From Caulobacter segnis (GTDB taxonomy: Bacteria; Pseudomonadota; Alphaproteobacteria; Caulobacterales; Caulobacteraceae): a DNA stretch of 64,000 nucleotides. This document shows, piece by piece, positions 33,392 to 42,056 of this stretch (position 1 is the first letter of the stretch; every line of letters starts with the position of its first letter). Location of the stretch: contig NZ_CP082923.1 of the NCBI RefSeq assembly GCF_019931575.1, positions 3,720,001 to 3,784,000 on the forward strand, in the 5' to 3' direction. The position numbers and the translations under genes are program-made. The notes beneath the pieces were generated by a model, which saw nothing but the letters and a program-made list of their open reading frames with translations, was not told where the DNA came from and did no database searches.

Positions 33392-35083
33392 CTAGAACGC
33401 AGGGCTGGCCGGAAGGCGAGGAGTCGCCCCGGTGGCAGGCGGCGGCCCCATGCGTTGGGGCGTGACCACGGGCGTCTCCATCATGAAATCCAGGCCCTTG
33501 GTGTTGAGCTTCTGGATGGTGACGGCGTCGCCGAACTCGGTGCGCTGCTCGTTCTTCGGATCATAGCGCGCCACCTTCACCTGGGCGGTGTTCGGATCGC
33601 CGGTCCTGGCGTAGGCGACGATCACGTCCTGCATCTTCTCGGACAACTCGCGATCCAGCGGCGTCCAGTCACGCGTGGTCCGGAACAGGTTGAACGCCTC
33701 GTAGGTGCCCAGGAAGTACGGTACGTCCGACATGTGATAGGCGCCGGCCGTCTTCGGGTCGAAGTCGGCGAAAGTCACCCCGGGCGTGAACGGCTGCACG
33801 CGACTGACCATGAACAGGTAGCTGGGCTGCTTGCCGGTCTGGGCCTGCAGTTTCACCCAGTTGCGCACCGCCAGTGAGAAGCCGCCGCTGCGTCCCACCT
33901 CGTCGGCCTGGCGCGCGGCGGTTGCGTCGTTGGCGGCCGGCCACAGCTTTAGGAACGCCTCGGCCTTGTCGCCGTACATCTGGGCGGCGGCCGCCTTGTA
34001 CTGGTCCAAGTCCTTGGCCGCGCGGATCGGCGGGTTCGTGCCCAGGTCGTTGGCCGTCGAGCCGGCCAGCACCGGCACGTCGTTCTGACGGCCGGCCTCG
34101 AAGATCGCCTGTGGCGTCTCCGGCAAGTAATAGCCGTCGATGTCAGGACCGGCCCGCACGCTGGCCTGCTGGACCAGGGCGACCACCTTGTCCGACGAGA
34201 AGGTCCGCATCTGGGCGACGGTCTCGGCCTTCATCGCCGCCTGCAGCTTCAGCCCTTGCGCCTCGGCGTCCTTGAGAGGGCTGACGATGTCGGCCGGGCC
34301 GCCGCGAACGCTGGCGCCGCTCATGCCTAGGACACGGGCGAACAGCCCCTTGGCCAGCGGGCTGGCCTGCAGGTTGTTGATCGACATCGAGCCGGCCGAT
34401 TGGCCTGCCAGGGTGATGTTGTCGGGATCGCCCCCGAAGGCGGCGATGTTGCGCCGGACCCATTGCAGCGCCGCGACCTGGTCCAGGAAGCCCCAGTTAC
34501 CACTGGCGTTGTGGCCGCCCTCGGCGGTCAGCTCGGGATGGGCCAGGAAACCGAAGACGCCGAGGCGATAGTTGGCCGCGACGTAGATCACGCCCTTCCG
34601 CGCCAGGGGCTCGCCCGAATAGACCGGGTTCGAGGCCGAGCCGCCCTGGAAGCCGCCGCCATAGATCCAGACCACGACCGGCAGCTTGTCGCCGGCCTTC
34701 GCGGACGCCGGCGTCCAGAGGTTCAGATAGAGGCAGTCCTCGGCCGCGACCTCCTCGCCGAAATAGTGGTTGATGTTGGAGGAACGCAGGCCCTGCACGC
34801 ACTCGGCGCGCTTGGTATCGGCGTTGTAGATCCCGCGCCACGGCTTGACGGGTTGGGGCGCGCGCCAGCGGTTTTCGCGCACCGGCGGGGCGGCGAACGG
34901 CACGCCGAAATAGCCCTTCAGCCCGCCATCCAGCAGTGTCCCCGACACCCGTCCGGCGTCGATGGTCACGGGATCGGACGGGATCGGGTTCATCTCGCCG
35001 GCCACGGCCGCGCCCGCCAAAAGCGCCGCCAGCGCCACGCCGCTCACCCGTCCCAGCCCCTTCACGAACACGTCGCGCGCCAT
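33392..35083 (-). CDS. secreted type-B carboxylesterase
   Basis: 563-aa esterase of the carboxylesterase/cholinesterase family, exported (signal MARDVFVKGLGRVSGVALAA, cleavage near AVAG). Nucleophile Ser229 in LAGQSAGSMS; oxyanion hole GGGF (142-145); the acidic and His members fit later (His in AYHMSDVPYF). EDCLYLNLWTP is the family signature 2. ATG 35083 follows GGGAGG; the frame is open further upstream but overlaps the divergent FAD enzyme. It is a close relative of the esterase at 59598. A copy of the regulon motif lies upstream (35132-35147), so it probably cleaves plant esters (inference). Confidence 0.92.
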   Translation of the reverse strand: MARDVFVKGLGRVSGVALAALLAGAAVAGEMNPIPSDPVTIDAGRVSGTLLDGGLKGYFGVPFAAPPVRENRWRAPQPVKPWRGIYNADTKRAECVQGLRSSNINHYFGEEVAAEDCLYLNLWTPASAKAGDKLPVVVWIYGGGFQGGSASNPVYSGEPLARKGVIYVAANYRLGVFGFLAHPELTAEGGHNASGNWGFLDQVAALQWVRRNIAAFGGDPDNITLAGQSAGSMSINNLQASPLAKGLFARVLGMSGASVRGGPADIVSPLKDAEAQGLKLQAAMKAETVAQMRTFSSDKVVALVQQASVRAGPDIDGYYLPETPQAIFEAGRQNDVPVLAGSTANDLGTNPPIRAAKDLDQYKAAAAQMYGDKAEAFLKLWPAANDATAARQADEVGRSGGFSLAVRNWVKLQAQTGKQPSYLFMVSRVQPFTPGVTFADFDPKTAGAYHMSDVPYFLGTYEAFNLFRTTRDWTPLDRELSEKMQDVIVAYARTGDPNTAQVKVARYDPKNEQRTEFGDAVTIQKLNTKGLDFMMETPVVTPQRMGPPPATGATPRLPASPAF

Positions 35084-35131
35084 CCTCGCCTCCCTGGATT
35101 TGATCTTGTTATCGTCGACTATCCATCTATT

Positions 35132-35147
35132 AACTAACTGGTCCAAC
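35132..35147. promoter_or_regulatory. regulon motif site, AACTAACTGGTCCAAC
   Basis: In the divergent gap between the carboxylesterase and the FAD enzyme. It fits the 16-bp motif TACKAACYRGTTCGTA at the invariant C3, G10, T11 and C13. Confidence 0.55.
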
Positions 35148-35216
35148 CATTTTTCGACGGAAGGCCGACATGGGCGAGGTTCGCGATCGTGGCCGCTTGA
35201 TCCTTCAAGGCGCATC

Positions 35217-36917
35217 GTGACCGACATCGCCTGTGACGTCGTGGTGGTCGGCAGCGGCGGGCCGGGCCTGGCCTGCGCGGTGACCGCCGCCCAGGCGGGC
35301 CTCCAGGTCATCGTGCTGGAGAAGGACGCCCTGATCGGCGGGACCTCGGCGATCTCCGGCGGGGCGCTGTGGATTCCCGGTACGCGCCAGGCCAAGGCCG
35401 GCGGCTTCGACGACAGTCCCGACAAGGTCCGCGCCTATCTGCGCGCCCTGCTGGGCGAGCACTATGATCATGCGCTGGTCGAGGCGTTCCTAAGCCGCGG
35501 CCCGGAGGCCCTGGCCTTCCTCGAGGACCACACCGCGCTGCGTTACACGGTCCGGCCGCTGTCGCCCGACTACTATCCGGATGTCCCCGGCGCCACCGAC
35601 AACGGCCGGGCGCTGGAGGTCAGGGAGTTCGACGGCCGAAAGCTGGGTCCATGGTTCAACCGCCTGCGCGCGCCGCCGCCGGGCATGATGCTCTATGGCG
35701 GCCTGATGCTGAGCCGCATCGACGTGCGCCATTTCATGAACTTCCGCCGCTCGCCGGCCTCGTTCCTGCATTGCGCGCGGCTGATGCTGCGGTTCTGGCG
35801 CGACCGCCTGACCCATGCGCGCGGCGCGCGCCTGGTGATCGGCAACGCCATGGTCGCGGCCCTGCTGAAAGGCTGCCTGGATCGCGGCGTGCGGATCGAG
35901 ACCGAGACGCCGGCGACGGGCCTGCTGATCGAGGACGGGCGGGTCGCCGGGGTTCGCGCGCGCGGTCCCGACGGCGAGCCGCTGCGCATCCGCGCCGGCG
36001 CCGTAGTGCTCGACACCGGCGGGATCTCGCGCCGCCCCGGCGTGCTGGCCGATCGCCCGGACACCGGCGGCGATCACCTGTCGATGGCCGCGGCCGGCGC
36101 GGACGGCGCGCTGTTGCAGGCGGCCGTCGCGATCGGGGCGCGCGAGGGCGGCGACATGATCTCGAACTTCCACTGGGCGCCGATGTCCAAGGCCCGCCAC
36201 GCCGACGGGCGCGAGGAGACCTTCCCGCACATCGTCACCGATCGCGCCCGTCCGGGCGTCATCGCCGTCAACGACCAGGGCCGCCGGTTCGTCAACGAGG
36301 CCAACGCCTACCACCGCTTCGTCACCGCCATGCGCGCCGAGCGGCTGGCGGGACGCCGGCGCTTCTTCCTGATCGCCGACGCGCCGGCTCTGAAGCGCAA
36401 CGGCCTGGGCCTGGCCCGCCCCGCGCCAGGCGACAATCGCAAGCTGCTGGCGAGCGGCTACCTGATCGCCGCCCCGACCCTGACCGCCCTGGCCGAGCGC
36501 CTGGGGCTGCCGGCCGCCGCCCTGGAGGCGAGCGTCGAACGCTTCAATCGTCAGGCGGAGGCCGGGACGGACCTCGACTTCCAGCGGGGAGAGAGCAGCT
36601 ACAACCGCGCCATGGGTGATCCGCGCATGCCGCATCCCAACCTGGCGCCGCTGCGTCAGGGCCCGTTCCACGCGGTCGAGATCTTCACCGGCGACCTGGG
36701 CTCGGCGCGCGGTCTGGTCACCGACGGCTCGGCCCGGGTGTTGGGCGAGGACGACCAGCCGATCCCCAGCCTCTACGCGATCGGCAACGACATGAACGCG
36801 ATCACGGCGGGCGAATACGCCGGGCCGGGGATCACGCTGGGTCCCGGCCTGACCTTCGGCTACGTCGCGGCCCGGACGATCGCCGAGCAGGCCGGCCGGC
36901 TCAGGCCGACGGACTGA
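35217..36917 (+). CDS. FAD-dependent dehydrogenase, 3-ketosteroid/fumarate reductase-like
   Basis: 566-aa flavoprotein. GTG 35217 starts VTDIACDVVVVGSGGPGLAC, which puts the dinucleotide-binding motif GSGGPGLAC near residue 15; a second FAD motif VVLDTGGISRRPG and the closing ITAGEYAGPGITLGPGLTFG are typical of KstD/fumarate-reductase-type proteins. Such enzymes desaturate next to a ketone, and one member type aromatises oxocyclohexane-carboxylates, which would suit this locus (inference). It overlaps the convergent VOC gene by 17 nt. Confidence 0.85.
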   Translation: MTDIACDVVVVGSGGPGLACAVTAAQAGLQVIVLEKDALIGGTSAISGGALWIPGTRQAKAGGFDDSPDKVRAYLRALLGEHYDHALVEAFLSRGPEALAFLEDHTALRYTVRPLSPDYYPDVPGATDNGRALEVREFDGRKLGPWFNRLRAPPPGMMLYGGLMLSRIDVRHFMNFRRSPASFLHCARLMLRFWRDRLTHARGARLVIGNAMVAALLKGCLDRGVRIETETPATGLLIEDGRVAGVRARGPDGEPLRIRAGAVVLDTGGISRRPGVLADRPDTGGDHLSMAAAGADGALLQAAVAIGAREGGDMISNFHWAPMSKARHADGREETFPHIVTDRARPGVIAVNDQGRRFVNEANAYHRFVTAMRAERLAGRRRFFLIADAPALKRNGLGLARPAPGDNRKLLASGYLIAAPTLTALAERLGLPAAALEASVERFNRQAEAGTDLDFQRGESSYNRAMGDPRMPHPNLAPLRQGPFHAVEIFTGDLGSARGLVTDGSARVLGEDDQPIPSLYAIGNDMNAITAGEYAGPGITLGPGLTFGYVAARTIAEQAGRLRPTD

Positions 36918-37317
36918 CGCCTTCACGCGTCAGCGCCGGCAGGATCGCCCCGGTCGGTTCGGTGATCTCGATGCGCACGCCGTTGGGATCGAGAAAGAAG
37001 GCCTGGCGCACGGGCGTGCCTGGCACCGTCACGACGGTCGGCGCCTGGCCGCGCGCCCTCACCTTTTCCAGGATCCCGTCGAAGTCCGTGGCCACCAGGG
37101 CGAAGTGGTTCAGCGCGCCCTCGGCCGACGGCCGCACGGGCCCCTTGGCGACTTGGATATGCACCAGGGCCCGCTCGCCGGCGTAGAGCCAGTAGCCGGT
37201 CACCGCGAACGGCGGCCGGGGTCCCGCCTCCAGCCCCAGCACCTCCTGGAAGAAGACGCGCGTGGCTTCCAGATGCTCGGTGACGATGTTCACGTGGTCG
37301 ACGGCGCGGACGGACAC
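36901..37317 (-). CDS. VOC/glyoxalase superfamily protein
   Basis: 138 aa. The GTG 37317 start (VSVRAVDHVNIVTEHLEATR) is supported by AAGGAGG at 7 nt; the ATG 16 codons earlier is less likely. It has the paired beta-alpha-beta-beta-beta repeats of VOC proteins with metal-ligand candidates in VDHVNIV (His), LNHFALVA (His) and the C-terminal Glu in VRIEITEP. Catalytic role unknown; the fold covers lactoylglutathione lyases, epimerases and ring-cleaving dioxygenases. Divergent from the SMP-30-like gene across a shared regulon motif. Confidence 0.85.
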   Translation of the reverse strand: MSVRAVDHVNIVTEHLEATRVFFQEVLGLEAGPRPPFAVTGYWLYAGERALVHIQVAKGPVRPSAEGALNHFALVATDFDGILEKVRARGQAPTVVTVPGTPVRQAFFLDPNGVRIEITEPTGAILPALTREGVSPSA

Positions 37318-37350
37318 GGCGGGCCTCCTTGAATGGCGCCACGCACTATG

Positions 37351-37366
37351 TTCGAAATGGTTCATT
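37351..37366. promoter_or_regulatory. regulon motif site, TTCGAAATGGTTCATT
   Basis: In the 79-nt divergent gap between the VOC gene and the SMP-30-like gene. It keeps C3, G10, T11 and C13 of the 16-bp motif; 12 of 16 positions agree with the consensus. Confidence 0.5.
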
Positions 37367-37396
37367 ATTCAAAATGAAAGCGTGGGAGGAAACCGG

Positions 37397-38446
37397 ATGA
37401 GCGTACTGGGCCTGGTCATGGCGGTCACCCTGGCCGGCGCGCCCGACTGTGTGTCGCGGGGCGAGCTTCAGTTCGTCTGCGGGGTCGAGGACGCCGAGGA
37501 CCTGGCCATCCTGCCGGGCGGAGCCTGGATCGTGGCCAGCGGCATGGGCCGCGACAAGCCGCACGGCGCCCTGCACGTCGTCAATGTGGCGACCAAGGCC
37601 TGGCGGCGCTGGTATCCGGACGAGCCGCTCGCCGCCCGCCCCGACCTGGCCGCCTTTCCCGACTGCCAGGCCCCGCCCGATCCGAAACGGTTCTGGTCGC
37701 AGGGTCTGCACCTGAAGATCACCGGCCCGACCTCTGCCCGCCTCTACGTCGCCAGCCACGCCGAGCGCGAGGCGATCGAGGTGTTCGACGTCGACACCGC
37801 CGGCGCCGAACCCGCCTTCACCTGGCGTGGCTGCCTGCGGATGCCGCCGGGGCTGGCGGCCAACAGCGTCGCGGTGACCCCGGGCGGCGCGGTTCTGGCC
37901 TCGGTGCTGTTCCTGCCTGGCCGGACCATGGCCGACAATGTCGAGCGCCGGCCGACCGGCGGGGTCTATCGCCGCGCGCCGGGCGCAGCCGCGTTCGCGC
38001 TGGTTCCCGGCAGCGAATTGCCCGGCGACAATGGCCTGGAGGCGACGCCCGACGGCGAGGGCTTCTTCGTCGTCGCCTGGGGCCTGCAGGCGGTCTATCG
38101 GTTCGACCTGGACAGGCCGCGGGCCGCGCCGGGCGTGGTCGCCCTGGCCTTTCATCCCGACAACATCCATTGGGACGCGGAAGGTCGCCTGATCGCCGCA
38201 GGCATGGTCGCGGACGAGCCGGCCTGCGGCGGTCCGTTCCGCGCCGTCGAGGGCAAGGTCGATCTCGCCTGCCATCGCGGCTGGGCCGTCGCCGCGATCG
38301 ATCCGGCGACCCTGGCGGTGACGCCGATCGCCTCGGGCCCGGCCGATCCGGACTTCTCGAACGTCTCGACCGGGCTGGTCGTCGGCGACGAACTCTGGCT
38401 GGGCTCGTTCCGCGCTTCGCGCCTGGCCTGGCGCAAGTTGCCCTAG
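37397..38446 (+). CDS. SMP-30/gluconolactonase-like beta-propeller protein
   Basis: 349 aa. A short hydrophobic N-terminus (MSVLGLVMAVTLAGAPDC) may be an export signal. The body shows a repeated propeller pattern (LHVVNVATKAWRRWYPDE, LYVASHAEREAIEVFDVDTA, LHPDN-like FHPDNIHWDAEGRLIAAG), as in strictosidine synthase/SMP-30 proteins, which include lactonases. GGGAGGAAACC precedes ATG 37397. Lactone hydrolysis is plausible in this catabolic context. The family call is moderate. It converges on the MFS gene by a 4-nt overlap. Confidence 0.7.
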   Translation: MSVLGLVMAVTLAGAPDCVSRGELQFVCGVEDAEDLAILPGGAWIVASGMGRDKPHGALHVVNVATKAWRRWYPDEPLAARPDLAAFPDCQAPPDPKRFWSQGLHLKITGPTSARLYVASHAEREAIEVFDVDTAGAEPAFTWRGCLRMPPGLAANSVAVTPGGAVLASVLFLPGRTMADNVERRPTGGVYRRAPGAAAFALVPGSELPGDNGLEATPDGEGFFVVAWGLQAVYRFDLDRPRAAPGVVALAFHPDNIHWDAEGRLIAAGMVADEPACGGPFRAVEGKVDLACHRGWAVAAIDPATLAVTPIASGPADPDFSNVSTGLVVGDELWLGSFRASRLAWRKLP

Positions 38447-39741
38447 TCGGCCATCTCCACCCGCTTAACGTCGCCGATCACGAAGACGTACGAGAGCGCG
38501 CCCAGCAGGGCCAGGGTGGCGATGAAGGCCAGGGCCCAGACGAACGAGCCCGTCTTGGCCACGATCAGGCCGATGACCAGCGGCGTGACGATCCCGGCCA
38601 GGTTGGCGCACAGGTTGAAGACGCCCGCCGTCAGGCCCGTGAAATTGCGGGGCGCGACGTCGGTGATCAGGGTCCAGCCAAGATTGCACATGCCCTGGCC
38701 GAAGAAGGCCACCGACATGATGGCGATGACGATGAGGTTGGTGTCGACGAAGTTGGCCGCGACGATGGTCGAGGCCAGCAGCAGGCCGCCCACGACCGGC
38801 AGCTTGCGGGCGATGTTGGCCGAGCCGGTCTTCTTCAGCAGGGTGTCGGAGATCACCCCGCCCAGGGCCACGCCGACCGAGGCGGCGATGAACGGGAGCA
38901 CCGCGAAGAAGCCGACCTTAAGCCACGCCATGTGGCGCTCGGTGGCCAGGTAGGTCGGGAACCAGGTCAGGAAGAACACCAGGGTCGAGTTGCTGGCGAA
39001 CTGGCCGATCGACGCGCCCAGGATCTGGCGATGGCCGAGCAGCCGGCCGATGTTGCGCCAGTCGAACGACTGGCTCGAGAGCTTGTTGGCGAAACCGCCG
39101 CCAGCCTCGATATGGGCCAGCTCGGCCGAGTTTACGCTCTTGCTGGCGCCGGGATCGCGATAGGCCAGGTACCAGACGCCGCCGAACACCATGCCGATCA
39201 CGCCGACCAGCAGGAAAAGCGCGCGCCAGCCGAAGGTCGCGGCGATCCAGAACAGCGCGGGCGAGAGGAACGCCAGGCCGAAATACTGGCCCACCGAGTA
39301 GACGCCGGTGGCGCGGGCCCGCTCCTGCTGGGGGAACCACATGTTCATGATCCGGCTGTTGGCCGGGTAGCAGGGCGCCTCGGCCACGCCCAGGCCCAGG
39401 CGGAACAGCAGCAGCGAGGTCAGGCCGCCGGCGAAGCCCTGTAGGAAGGTGAAGAACGACCAGAAGCCCACCGACAGCGCGTAGGTCAGCCGCGCGCCGA
39501 ACTTGTCGAGGAAGATCCCGCCGGGGATCTGGGCGGCGGCGTAGGTCCAGGAGAAGGCCGAGAAGATCAGGCCCATGACCGCCGCGTCGATGCCTAGTTC
39601 CTTGGTGACGCTGGGCGCGGCCACGGAGAGCAGCGTACGGTCCAGGTAGTTGATCATGGTGCCGATAGTCACCAGGGCCAGGACCACGAACCGGACCTTC
39701 GTCGGCCGCTCGGCCGCGCTCATCGCGAAATTCGCCCTCAC
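38443..39741 (-). CDS. MFS transporter, anion:cation symporter (ACS) type
   Basis: 432-aa inner-membrane carrier with 12 spans. MINYLDRTLLSVAAPSVTKE in TM1 and VAEAPCYPANSRIMNMWFP in TM4-5 are diagnostic of the ACS family, which moves hexuronates, glucarate, phthalate, tartrate and other organic anions. GTG 39741 follows GAGGAAAC; ATG 39723 is an alternative. The anion could be quinate, shikimate or a phenolic acid (inference from context). A motif copy lies upstream (39852-39867). Confidence 0.92.
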   Translation of the reverse strand: MRANFAMSAAERPTKVRFVVLALVTIGTMINYLDRTLLSVAAPSVTKELGIDAAVMGLIFSAFSWTYAAAQIPGGIFLDKFGARLTYALSVGFWSFFTFLQGFAGGLTSLLLFRLGLGVAEAPCYPANSRIMNMWFPQQERARATGVYSVGQYFGLAFLSPALFWIAATFGWRALFLLVGVIGMVFGGVWYLAYRDPGASKSVNSAELAHIEAGGGFANKLSSQSFDWRNIGRLLGHRQILGASIGQFASNSTLVFFLTWFPTYLATERHMAWLKVGFFAVLPFIAASVGVALGGVISDTLLKKTGSANIARKLPVVGGLLLASTIVAANFVDTNLIVIAIMSVAFFGQGMCNLGWTLITDVAPRNFTGLTAGVFNLCANLAGIVTPLVIGLIVAKTGSFVWALAFIATLALLGALSYVFVIGDVKRVEMAD

Positions 39742-39851
39742 GTTTCCTCGCTTTCACGGTCGCTGCGCATGGCGCGACTTCTGATTCTGCTGTTCGGTGA
39801 CGTTTCGACCGTCCCCTTGCGAAAACCATATACAACGGCCGCGAACGTATT

Positions 39852-39867
39852 AACATACCCGTTCGTA
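39852..39867. promoter_or_regulatory. regulon motif site, AACATACCCGTTCGTA
   Basis: In the divergent gap between the ACS-type MFS and the cytochrome c gene. The right half GTTCGTA is perfect; the left half is degraded. It is followed by CATTTG. Confidence 0.4.
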
Positions 39868-39975
39868 CATTTGCGGTTCCCACCGCGCTTCGTCCCCTTG
39901 TCATCCGCCGTTCAGGCGGGCCGGCGCAGGCTCGGAGCGGGTCGAAGGAACCCGTCCAAGGGAGTCGAGACGCGT

Positions 39976-40344
39976 ATGAGAAAGGTATTGCTTGCCGCCG
40001 CGCTGGGTGCGGCCCTGGGCGTGAGCGTGGGAGCGACCGCCATGGCCGATCCCCTGCCCGCTGGTCCGGGCCGCAACGTGGTGATCGCCAAGTGCTCGTC
40101 GTGCCACGCCACCGCGCTGATCGAGAACGAGCGCCACGACGCCGACGGCTGGCAGGACGCCATCGACAAGATGGTCGACCGCGGCCTGGTGATCTCCGAC
40201 GCCGAGCGCGGCCAGGTCGTCGCCTATCTGGCGCGTGTGCTGGGCCCGCAGGCCGCTCCGGCCGCCAAGCCCGCCTCGGCCCCGGCGAAACCGGCCGCGA
40301 AGGTCGTCGTCGTCAAGACCGCCGCCAAGTCCAAGAAGCCCTGA
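39976..40344 (+). CDS. monohaem cytochrome c-like protein
   Basis: 122 aa. Signal peptide MRKVLLAAALGAALGVSVGA cleaved near AMA|D. Haem site CSSCH (Cys40, Cys43, His44). No clear Met axial ligand before the C-terminal Ala/Pro/Lys-rich tail (PAAKPASAPAKPAAK), which looks like a periplasmic linker. Likely electron acceptor for a periplasmic dehydrogenase; the PQQ enzyme at 42057 is the nearest candidate. 22 nt separate it from the YceI gene. Confidence 0.85.
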   Translation: MRKVLLAAALGAALGVSVGATAMADPLPAGPGRNVVIAKCSSCHATALIENERHDADGWQDAIDKMVDRGLVISDAERGQVVAYLARVLGPQAAPAAKPASAPAKPAAKVVVVKTAAKSKKP

Positions 40345-40366
40345 CAAACACGATCGGAGCCGATCC

Positions 40367-40963
40367 ATGAAGTCCTTCCTGGCCGTCACGGCCTTCGCCC
40401 TCCTGGCGCTCTCGCCCCTCGCCGCCTCGGCCGCGCCCGACACCGATCCGGCCAAGATGCCGGCGGGCCGCTACGAGGTCGACAAGACCCACGCCAGCAT
40501 CACCGGCCGGGTGCTGCATCAGGGCTATTCGTTCTTCACCTTCCGCTTCGCCCGGTTCGACGCGGCCTTCGACTACGACCCGGCCGCGCCCGACAAGAGC
40601 GCGCTGAAGGTCAGCATCGACACCACCTCGTTCGACAGCGGCTACGACAAGGCCGACGCCGAGTTCCCCAAGGAATTCCTGGGCGCCGACAAGTTTCCGG
40701 CCGCGACCTTCGTCTCCAACGGCCTGATCCGCCAGGGCGACAAGGGCGTGCTGAGCGGCGACCTGACGCTGAACGGCGTCACCAAGCCGATCAAGCTGGA
40801 CGTCGTCTTCCACGGCTCCGGGGCCAGCGGCGGCGGCACGCGCGCGGGCTTCTCGGCCACGGGCGTGATCAAGCGCTCGGAGTTCGGCTCCACCCGCCTG
40901 CTCCCCATGATCGGCGACGACGTGGCCCTGACCATCGAGATCGAGTTCAAGAAGGCCGGCTGA
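40367..40963 (+). CDS. YceI family periplasmic protein
   Basis: 198 aa from ATG 40367 with signal peptide MKSFLAVTAFALLALSPLAA. The mature lipocalin-like YceI barrel has YEVDKTHASITGRVLHQGYS near the start, LNGVTKPIKLDVVFHG in the middle and SATGVIKRSEFGSTR near the end. YceI proteins bind isoprenoid quinone-type lipids in the periplasm. Cotranscribed with the cytochrome c. Confidence 0.92.
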   Translation: MKSFLAVTAFALLALSPLAASAAPDTDPAKMPAGRYEVDKTHASITGRVLHQGYSFFTFRFARFDAAFDYDPAAPDKSALKVSIDTTSFDSGYDKADAEFPKEFLGADKFPAATFVSNGLIRQGDKGVLSGDLTLNGVTKPIKLDVVFHGSGASGGGTRAGFSATGVIKRSEFGSTRLLPMIGDDVALTIEIEFKKAG

Positions 40964-40989
40964 ACCGCCCCCTTCCTCCCCGAACTGAA

Positions 40990-41023
40990 AAGGGCCGCCG
41001 GATCGCTCCGGCGGCCCTTCTTT
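40990..41023. terminator. terminator between YceI and ThuA-like genes
   Basis: 13-bp stem AAGGGCCGCCGGA (40990-41002)/TCCGGCGGCCCTT (41007-41019) with loop TCGC, followed by CTTTC on the plus strand and preceded by AAA, so usable from both sides. Confidence 0.8.
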
Positions 41024-41040
41024 CTGGCGCGTGTCCGGCC

Positions 41041-42033
41041 CTATCTGCAGAACGGCTCCTGACCCGCGACCGACTTGATCGCGCCCACGACCATGGCCTG
41101 GAAGGCCTTGGCGCCGGCGAAGTCGGCGTCGCTTTGGGCGAAGACGCCCGGGTCGTGGCCCAGGGTCGTGAGCCAGGCCTTGCCGCCGTCGTAGTACTGG
41201 CACCAGGCGACCGGGTGGAACGTGCCGTGCCCCGGGCTCTTGCCCACGACGGACGGCGCCATCGGCGGGCGCGGCGGCTGGCCGGGACGCGGCGGCGGGA
41301 AGCCTTCGCCCTCGCCCGGCTTGGCGGTGTAGGACGTCTCGTCGACAGTCGCCAGGAAGCGCACCTTGGTCGGGAACGGCACCAGGTTGTACCACTCGTC
41401 CTTCATGGCGAAGCGCTTGGGCAGACCCTTGGTCGAGACGTCCTTGTCGTCGACGATCACCACGTCGGCCGTCTGCGCCGGCCCGTGGTCGTAGAAGTTG
41501 GCCCCGCCCAGCAGCCCCTCGTAGTAGGGCCAGTTGTAGAGGGTGCCGAAGGCGTTGTGGACGCCCACGAAGCCGCCACCGGCCCGCATGTACTGGCGCA
41601 GCGCGGTCTTGGCCCCGTCGTCCAGATTGTCGCGCGAGGTCGAGAAGAAGATCACCGCGTTGTAGCCGACCAGGCGCTGCATCTGGGTGACGTCCTCGGT
41701 GTAGTCGAGGTCGATGCCGTTCTCCTGGGCCAGGCGCAGCATGCCCTTCTGGACGACATTGTCGTCGCCCAGCGGCGGGTTCAGCCCCGCCCCCAGCGGC
41801 GCGCCCAGGTTGGCGTGACGCGGGCCGGCGGTGCGGGTGTAGAGCAGCACCTTCAGCTTGGCGGACTTGGCGCGCGGCCAGTCGTGGAAGCACTTGGGAT
41901 CGGTCCCGCGGCAGACGCCGTAGTCCATGGCCCCGAGGTTGTCGTTGATCGCCCCGCCGGGATTGCCGGTCTGGGCCAGGGCCGGAGCGGCGATCGCGGT
42001 CGCCAGGCCGAGAGCCAGAAGAAGACGGTTCAT
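41041..42033 (-). CDS. secreted ThuA-like domain protein
   Basis: 330 aa. Signal peptide MNRLLLALGLATAIAAPALA. A ThuA (trehalose utilisation) / glutamine-amidotransferase-like fold follows: KLKVLLYTRTAGPRHANLGA, NAVIFFSTSRDNLDDGAKTA, and the late FHPVAWCQYYDGGKAWLTTL with HDPGVF. ThuA proteins accompany dehydrogenases of sugars and their role is unclear. It starts 23 nt after the PQQ dehydrogenase, so the two form an operon. Confidence 0.82.
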   Translation of the reverse strand: MNRLLLALGLATAIAAPALAQTGNPGGAINDNLGAMDYGVCRGTDPKCFHDWPRAKSAKLKVLLYTRTAGPRHANLGAPLGAGLNPPLGDDNVVQKGMLRLAQENGIDLDYTEDVTQMQRLVGYNAVIFFSTSRDNLDDGAKTALRQYMRAGGGFVGVHNAFGTLYNWPYYEGLLGGANFYDHGPAQTADVVIVDDKDVSTKGLPKRFAMKDEWYNLVPFPTKVRFLATVDETSYTAKPGEGEGFPPPRPGQPPRPPMAPSVVGKSPGHGTFHPVAWCQYYDGGKAWLTTLGHDPGVFAQSDADFAGAKAFQAMVVGAIKSVAGQEPFCR

Positions 42034-42056
42034 GTCGGTCCTCACTTGGGCGCCCC

